Made by a program: the position numbers and the translations under genes. Source: Halovivax sp. (GTDB taxonomy: Archaea > Halobacteriota > Halobacteria > Halobacteriales > Natrialbaceae). From it: 7,805 nt of DNA. Each line of letters opens with the position of its first letter. Position 1 is the stretch's first letter. Below, one piece after another: positions 5,723 through 7,805 of the stretch. The stretch is taken from assembly GCA_007135505.1 (NCBI GenBank), contig SLIS01000259.1, forward strand, positions 1 through 7,805. The letters are read 5' to 3'. The notes under the pieces were generated by a model, which saw nothing but the letters and a program-made list of their open reading frames with translations, made no database searches and was not told the origin of the DNA.

Positions 5723-6016
5723 TCACGACATCGCCGCAACGACGTCGCGGAACTCATCGAGGGTAAACGCTCGGAGCGTTTCGGTCGTCACGTTGCCGCT
5801 TTCCGCGAGCATGAGCGCGCCCTGGGCTGCCGTCGTGTCGTCCGGGAAGTCGGCAATGACGACCCCGTCATAGCGGCCCATCGTGACGAAAAAGTCCCTC
5901 CACGTCCCACCCAGCGATTCGACCATCTCTTTCGCGTGTTCCGTCCGATCGGGGCTATCTCGCACGTTCTCGACGCCTTGCTGCGTAAAGGACGTCAGGA
6001 GCACGTAGGTTGGCAT
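5723..6016 (-). CDS. GYD domain-containing protein
   Basis: A 97-residue protein covering one complete GYD domain (PF08734). It starts MPTYVLLTSFTQQGVENVRDSPDR, continues with a helix (TEHAKEMVESLGGTWRDFF) and the namesake strand-turn GRYDGVVIADFPDD (about 46-59), and closes with LAESGNVTTETLRAFTLDEFRDVV. The domain forms a ferredoxin-like alpha/beta sandwich of the dimeric alpha-beta barrel type. No reaction is established for the family, and no catalytic residue can be named. Length is normal. An upstream in-frame ATG at 6094 would add 26 residues but would place the TATA-like box (6041-6050) inside the gene, so 6016 is preferred; the box is about 30 bases upstream, giving a leaderless or very short leader mRNA. 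It stands alone on the minus strand, 204 bases beyond the end of the BKACE gene and with its own promoter. Confidence 0.9.
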   Translation of the reverse strand: MPTYVLLTSFTQQGVENVRDSPDRTEHAKEMVESLGGTWRDFFVTMGRYDGVVIADFPDDTTAAQGALMLAESGNVTTETLRAFTLDEFRDVVAAMS

Positions 6017-6040
6017 TCCGGCCGTGCATACGTCGAACGG

Positions 6041-6050
6041 ACCGATATAG
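6041..6050 (-). promoter_or_regulatory. TATA-like box of the GYD gene
   Basis: The minus strand reads CACCTATATCGG, centred about 30 bases before the ATG at 6016. It supports the shorter start and a leaderless or near-leaderless transcript. Confidence 0.55.
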
Positions 6051-6186
6051 GTGTACCCGGCATCGACCGCTCGGGCGGAGTAGACGCCCTGCACCCTGTA
6101 TTCAGTCCGTTTCTATTTCGACACAGGTGGTGACTGACACGAAATCGCGTTACTGCGATTGAGCTACTGCGATAGATCGTATAGAC

Positions 6187-6222
6187 CTACTACCACTACT
6201 ACTACTACTACTACTACTGCTA
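6187..6222 (-). repeat. TAG triplet repeat, in frame after a stop codon
   Basis: On the minus strand the stop codon of the BKACE gene (TAG, 6220-6222) is followed in the same frame by CAG, seven TAG triplets (6196-6216), TGG and two more TAG triplets. So 10 of 12 consecutive codons are amber stops. This is a short microsatellite and a slippage-prone site, but changes in copy number would leave the protein unchanged. Just downstream TACTGCGAT occurs twice (plus strand, 6151-6159 and 6165-6173). Confidence 0.9.
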
Positions 6223-7068
6223 CTCCGACAGACCGAGAATTTCACGCGCCTCCGCGGGCGTCGCAACGTCCCGCCCGAGTTCCGCCGCAACACGAACGAC
6301 GCGTTCGACCAGTTGCGCGTTGCTCGTCGCGAGTTCGCCCCGTTCGTAGTAGACGTTGTCCTCGAGGCCGACGCGGACGTGCCCGCCGAAGAGGATGCCC
6401 ATCGTCGCGAACGGGAGCTGGTGGCGGCCAAAGCCGAGCGTGTTGAACAGCGTCCCGTCGGGGAGCTCGTCGATCGAGCGCAGGAAGTTCCGCGGATCGG
6501 GTCGCGTGAGCGTGCCGGGCCCGAAGATGAGCGTCGCGTAGACGGGGTCGGCGAGGTCGCGCCGGTCGAGCAGGCCGTAGACCTCGTTCAGGTGGCCGTC
6601 GTTGAACACCTCGAGTTCGGGTTTGATCCCGCGCTCGACCATCTCCGCGTGCAGCGAGTCGACCAGCCCGCGCGTGTTCTCGCTGGTGAGGTGGTCGTAC
6701 CGGTTGAGCGGGCCCATGTCGAGGCTGGCCATCTCCGGCGGCGGGTCGGTCCGCAGCGGCAGGTGCCGATCCGCGTCGGGCGCGCCCGTACCACCCGTCG
6801 AGTGCTGGATGATGACGTCGTCGGCGTGGCGACGGACGGCGTCGTCGATCTCCTGGAACCGCTCGGTCGCGAAGCTGCGCTCGCCGTTGGGTTTCCGGGC
6901 GTGGAGGTGGACCACGGCGGCCCCGGCAGCTTCCGCCGCCGCGGCGGCCCGGCCGATCTCCTCGGGCGTCTCCGGGAGGTTCGGGTTCGCCTCCTTGCCG
7001 TGAACGCCGCCGGTCAGCGCCGCCGTGACGATCAACGGCTCGCCGGCGAGGTAGTCCGCATAGGTCAC
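6220..7068 (-). CDS. BKACE (DUF849) beta-keto acid cleavage enzyme
   Basis: A 282-residue enzyme of the beta-keto acid cleavage family, a zinc-dependent TIM barrel. Members condense a beta-keto acid with acetyl-CoA to give acetoacetate and a new CoA thioester; the founding member is Kce of lysine fermentation (3-keto-5-aminohexanoate). Family marks are [23 protein letters not shown] (17-39) and VVHLHAR (52-58, with H54 and H56 as zinc ligands). Also present are IIQHSTGG (86-93), [10 protein letters not shown] (151-160) and [13 protein letters not shown] (228-240, R232 and E236). Family members act on many substrates, and this one cannot be assigned, so Kce is not claimed. Length is normal for the family. 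The start is GTG at 7068, supported by GGAGG 7 bases upstream and by overlap with the stop of the upstream gene, a sign of coupled translation. Confidence 0.93.
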   Translation of the reverse strand: MTYADYLAGEPLIVTAALTGGVHGKEANPNLPETPEEIGRAAAAAEAAGAAVVHLHARKPNGERSFATERFQEIDDAVRRHADDVIIQHSTGGTGAPDADRHLPLRTDPPPEMASLDMGPLNRYDHLTSENTRGLVDSLHAEMVERGIKPELEVFNDGHLNEVYGLLDRRDLADPVYATLIFGPGTLTRPDPRNFLRSIDELPDGTLFNTLGFGRHQLPFATMGILFGGHVRVGLEDNVYYERGELATSNAQLVERVVRVAAELGRDVATPAEAREILGLSE

Positions 7069-7307
7069 GCCTTCCCCTCCCCGGCGTGCTCGCGGTAGAT
7101 CTCGCAGTGTGTGGCGTGATCGAGCTCGTACCGGTCGTTGCAGACGTCGGCTCGCATCGCCTGGACGAACCGGTCGGCGGCGGTGCAGTACGCCCGCGGG
7201 TGGTCGAACCCATCACCGTTCGACTCGCCGTCGCCGTTCGACTCACCTCCGCCCGACTCGCCGTCACCCGCTGCCTCTCGACGATACTCCAGGTACGGAC
7301 AGGTCAT
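7065..7307 (-). CDS. Small four-cysteine protein, operon partner of BKACE
   Basis: An 80-residue acidic protein. The N-terminus [12 protein letters not shown] (C3) is joined by a low-complexity linker (14-33, with ESNGDG repeated at 22-27 and 28-33) to a conserved-looking C-terminal part: [41 protein letters not shown]. Cysteines at 3, 41, 56 and 68 with nearby H36, H64 and H67 suggest a metal or Fe-S site; a CPYLEY...C...C...C layout would suit a small zinc or Fe-S protein. I do not recognise a named family. Its TGA overlaps the BKACE start codon (GTGA), so the two are co-transcribed and probably translationally coupled, suggesting a role in BKACE function or its regulation. The ATG at 7307 fits a leaderless promoter at 7330-7340. 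The linker length could vary between strains because its DNA is an 18-base imperfect repeat (7209-7244). Confidence 0.8.
   Translation of the reverse strand: MTCPYLEYRREAAGDGESGGGESNGDGESNGDGFDHPRAYCTAADRFVQAMRADVCNDRYELDHATHCEIYREHAGEGKA
7076..7080 (-). promoter_or_regulatory. Shine-Dalgarno site of the BKACE gene
   Basis: GGAGG on the minus strand lies 7 bases before the GTG at 7068, inside the end of the upstream gene. It decides for the GTG start and shows internal initiation in the operon mRNA. Confidence 0.65.
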
Positions 7308-7329
7308 GCGGGTCCTTCTCGGGGGAGCC

Positions 7330-7340
7330 GAATAACCGTT
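7330..7340 (-). promoter_or_regulatory. TATA-like box of the two-gene BKACE operon
   Basis: The minus strand reads AACGGTTATTCGG, centred about 28 bases before the ATG at 7307. It is the best promoter match upstream of the operon and fits a leaderless mRNA. Confidence 0.5.
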
Positions 7341-7474
7341 TGGCGCCGGTCAGGGCTGCACCACGTGACCGCGGGCGATCCTCGACGCTCCGATCGTGGC
7401 GACCGCGTCGCCGTGACTCGACCCCACGCGGGACGAACTCGTGGACCTTCTGAGGAATCCAGCTACCTTTCACT
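7341..7474. other. Spacer between the operon promoter and the repeat cluster
   Basis: No gene is supported. A perfect inverted repeat GGCGAC-CGC-GTCGCC occupies 7398-7412. It is GC-rich and short and could be chance. Together with the repeat cluster to its right, the whole stretch 7341-7805 lacks a coding region that I can support. Confidence 0.4.
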
Positions 7475-7491
7475 CCTGTCGGATTCGAACC
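7475..7491 (-). repeat. Shortened tRNA 3'-end-like module
   Basis: The 17 bases from GGTTCGAATCC to ACAGG match the 22-base module. The next bases are AGTGAA, as in the start of the 34-base module, so this copy looks like a hybrid of the two modules. Confidence 0.5.
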
Positions 7492-7533
7492 TCGTCCAGA
7501 CGTGCTCACTTCGTTGCGCGCGACTGGCCTGAT

Positions 7534-7567
7534 TCGAATCCGCCAGCGATCCAGAATTCACTCCTCA
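7534..7567 (-). repeat. 34-base direct repeat, copy 1
   Basis: Identical over 34 bases to 7772-7805. On the minus strand it begins TGAGGAGTGAATTC and ends GCTGGCGGATTCGA. The spacing between copies is 238 bases. Confidence 0.85.
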
Positions 7568-7589
7568 CGTTCGTTCGTCGCAGAATGCA

Positions 7590-7611
7590 TGGGCCCTGTC
7601 GGATTCGAACC
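7590..7611 (-). repeat. 22-base tRNA 3'-end-like module, copy 1
   Basis: On the minus strand this reads GGTTCGAATCCGAC followed by AGGGCCCA. In a tRNA this order would be T-stem/loop, 3' T-stem, a 7-base acceptor strand (AGGGCCC) and discriminator A. The 5' T-stem pairs for four bases here (TCGG with CCGA). No A-box or anticodon arm lies upstream, so it is not a full tRNA. Confidence 0.6.
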
Positions 7612-7714
7612 GAGTGGAGGCGGTCACGCTCCCTCCGGTCGCGTGCTGCGACTCCCCGGGTTCGAACCGCCATGCCGTCACCTCACGCCGTTCGCATCGC
7701 TCACGGCGTTCGAG

Positions 7715-7736
7715 TGGGCCCTGTCGGATTCGAACC
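7715..7736 (-). repeat. 22-base tRNA 3'-end-like module, copy 2
   Basis: This copy is identical over 22 bases to 7590-7611, 125 bases away. Upstream bases differ, so the T-stem pairs less well (GTGG against CCGA). Conservation stopping at the T-loop fits an att-like core rather than a functional tRNA. Confidence 0.6.
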
Positions 7737-7771
7737 ACGCCGTCGGCTCGTTCCACTCGCCGCCGTCTGGC

Positions 7772-7805
7772 TCGAATCCGCCAGCGATCCAGAATTCACT
7801 CCTCA
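7772..7805 (-). repeat. 34-base direct repeat, copy 2 (at the window edge)
   Basis: Exact copy of 7534-7567, ending at the last base of the window; the true repeat may extend further. Confidence 0.85.

Larger units (their letters stand above)
7475..7805. repeat. Cluster of tRNA-3'-end-like repeats
   Basis: TTCGAA-type cores recur at 7484, 7533, 7604, 7661, 7729 and (as CTCGAA) 7771, alternating with spacings of roughly 40-70 bases. Two exact modules are interleaved: a 22-base module (7590-7611 and 7715-7736, shortened at 7475-7491) and a 34-base module (7534-7567 and 7772-7805). Between them are variants of TCAC..CGTTCG (about 7502-7520, 7563-7581, 7681-7712). Frames across it are arginine/serine-rich and not credible proteins. 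Such non-coding, repeat-dense stretches suggest an integration hot-spot or a dispersed haloarchaeal repeat family. The cluster continues past the right edge. Confidence 0.7.

Noticed and set aside
6313..7098. A 261-codon plus-strand frame opposite BKACE
   Set aside because: Antisense shadow of a clear gene, a common effect of high GC and codon bias.
6242..7267. A 341-codon minus-strand frame overlapping the BKACE gene
   Set aside because: It is the arginine-rich shifted frame of a high-GC gene; the BKACE frame carries all the family motifs.
7590..7736. A complete tRNA gene on the minus strand
   Set aside because: Only the T-loop and acceptor 3' half are present; no D-arm A-box motif, anticodon arm or matching distance to a 5' acceptor strand could be found.
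7565..7756. Minus-strand 63-codon frame in the repeat cluster
   Set aside because: It is built from the tRNA-like repeats and has no protein-like pattern.
7475..7805. A CRISPR array
   Set aside because: Repeat units differ in length and are interleaved, spacers are unequal and contain related sequence, and no cas gene is near.

Overview
The window is chromosomal-type DNA from a haloarchaeon (class Halobacteria). It is GC-rich, the proteins are acidic, several genes start about 26-30 bases downstream of a TATA-like box with no room for a leader, and a Tat-dependent lipoprotein signal is present. The genus cannot be set from the sequence. No transposase, integrase, phage gene, complete tRNA, rRNA or CRISPR array was seen.

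Layout, left to right. (1) 1-2214: the start of a DoxX-like membrane protein (minus strand, runs off the left edge), an unassigned winged-helix regulator (minus), a single-domain cupin (minus) and an HxlR-family redox-type regulator (plus). The HxlR gene's promoter, leader and first codons have a second, decayed copy 1.49 kb upstream, next to the DoxX gene. There only about 12 codons remain before a stop. (2) 2375-3658: a secreted, lipid-anchored, PQQ-type aldose/sorbosone dehydrogenase. (3) 3898-4743 (minus): an unassigned membrane protein with 7-8 helices, convergent with the dehydrogenase. (4) 4744-5291: a long gene-free stretch with three inverted repeats. (5) 5292-5546: an unassigned 84-residue acidic protein. 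(6) 5723-6016 (minus): a GYD-domain protein. (7) 6220-7307 (minus): a two-gene operon of a small four-cysteine protein and a BKACE/DUF849 beta-keto acid cleavage enzyme, joined by a start/stop overlap. The enzyme's stop codon opens an in-frame run of TAG triplets. (8) 7475-7805: a cluster of repeats that look like tRNA 3' ends, continuing past the right edge.

The genes are mostly single metabolic or regulatory units rather than one pathway. The best-supported link is DoxX with HxlR, through a shared 24-base promoter element with identical spacing. In Bacillus, HxlR regulators such as YodB control a DoxX-like gene in response to quinones or electrophiles, so a comparable stress response is plausible here, but it is inferred. 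I see no convincing new defence or mobile system. The most unusual items are the decayed HxlR start copy, the tRNA-like repeat cluster, the TAG run and the cysteine-protein/BKACE coupling.
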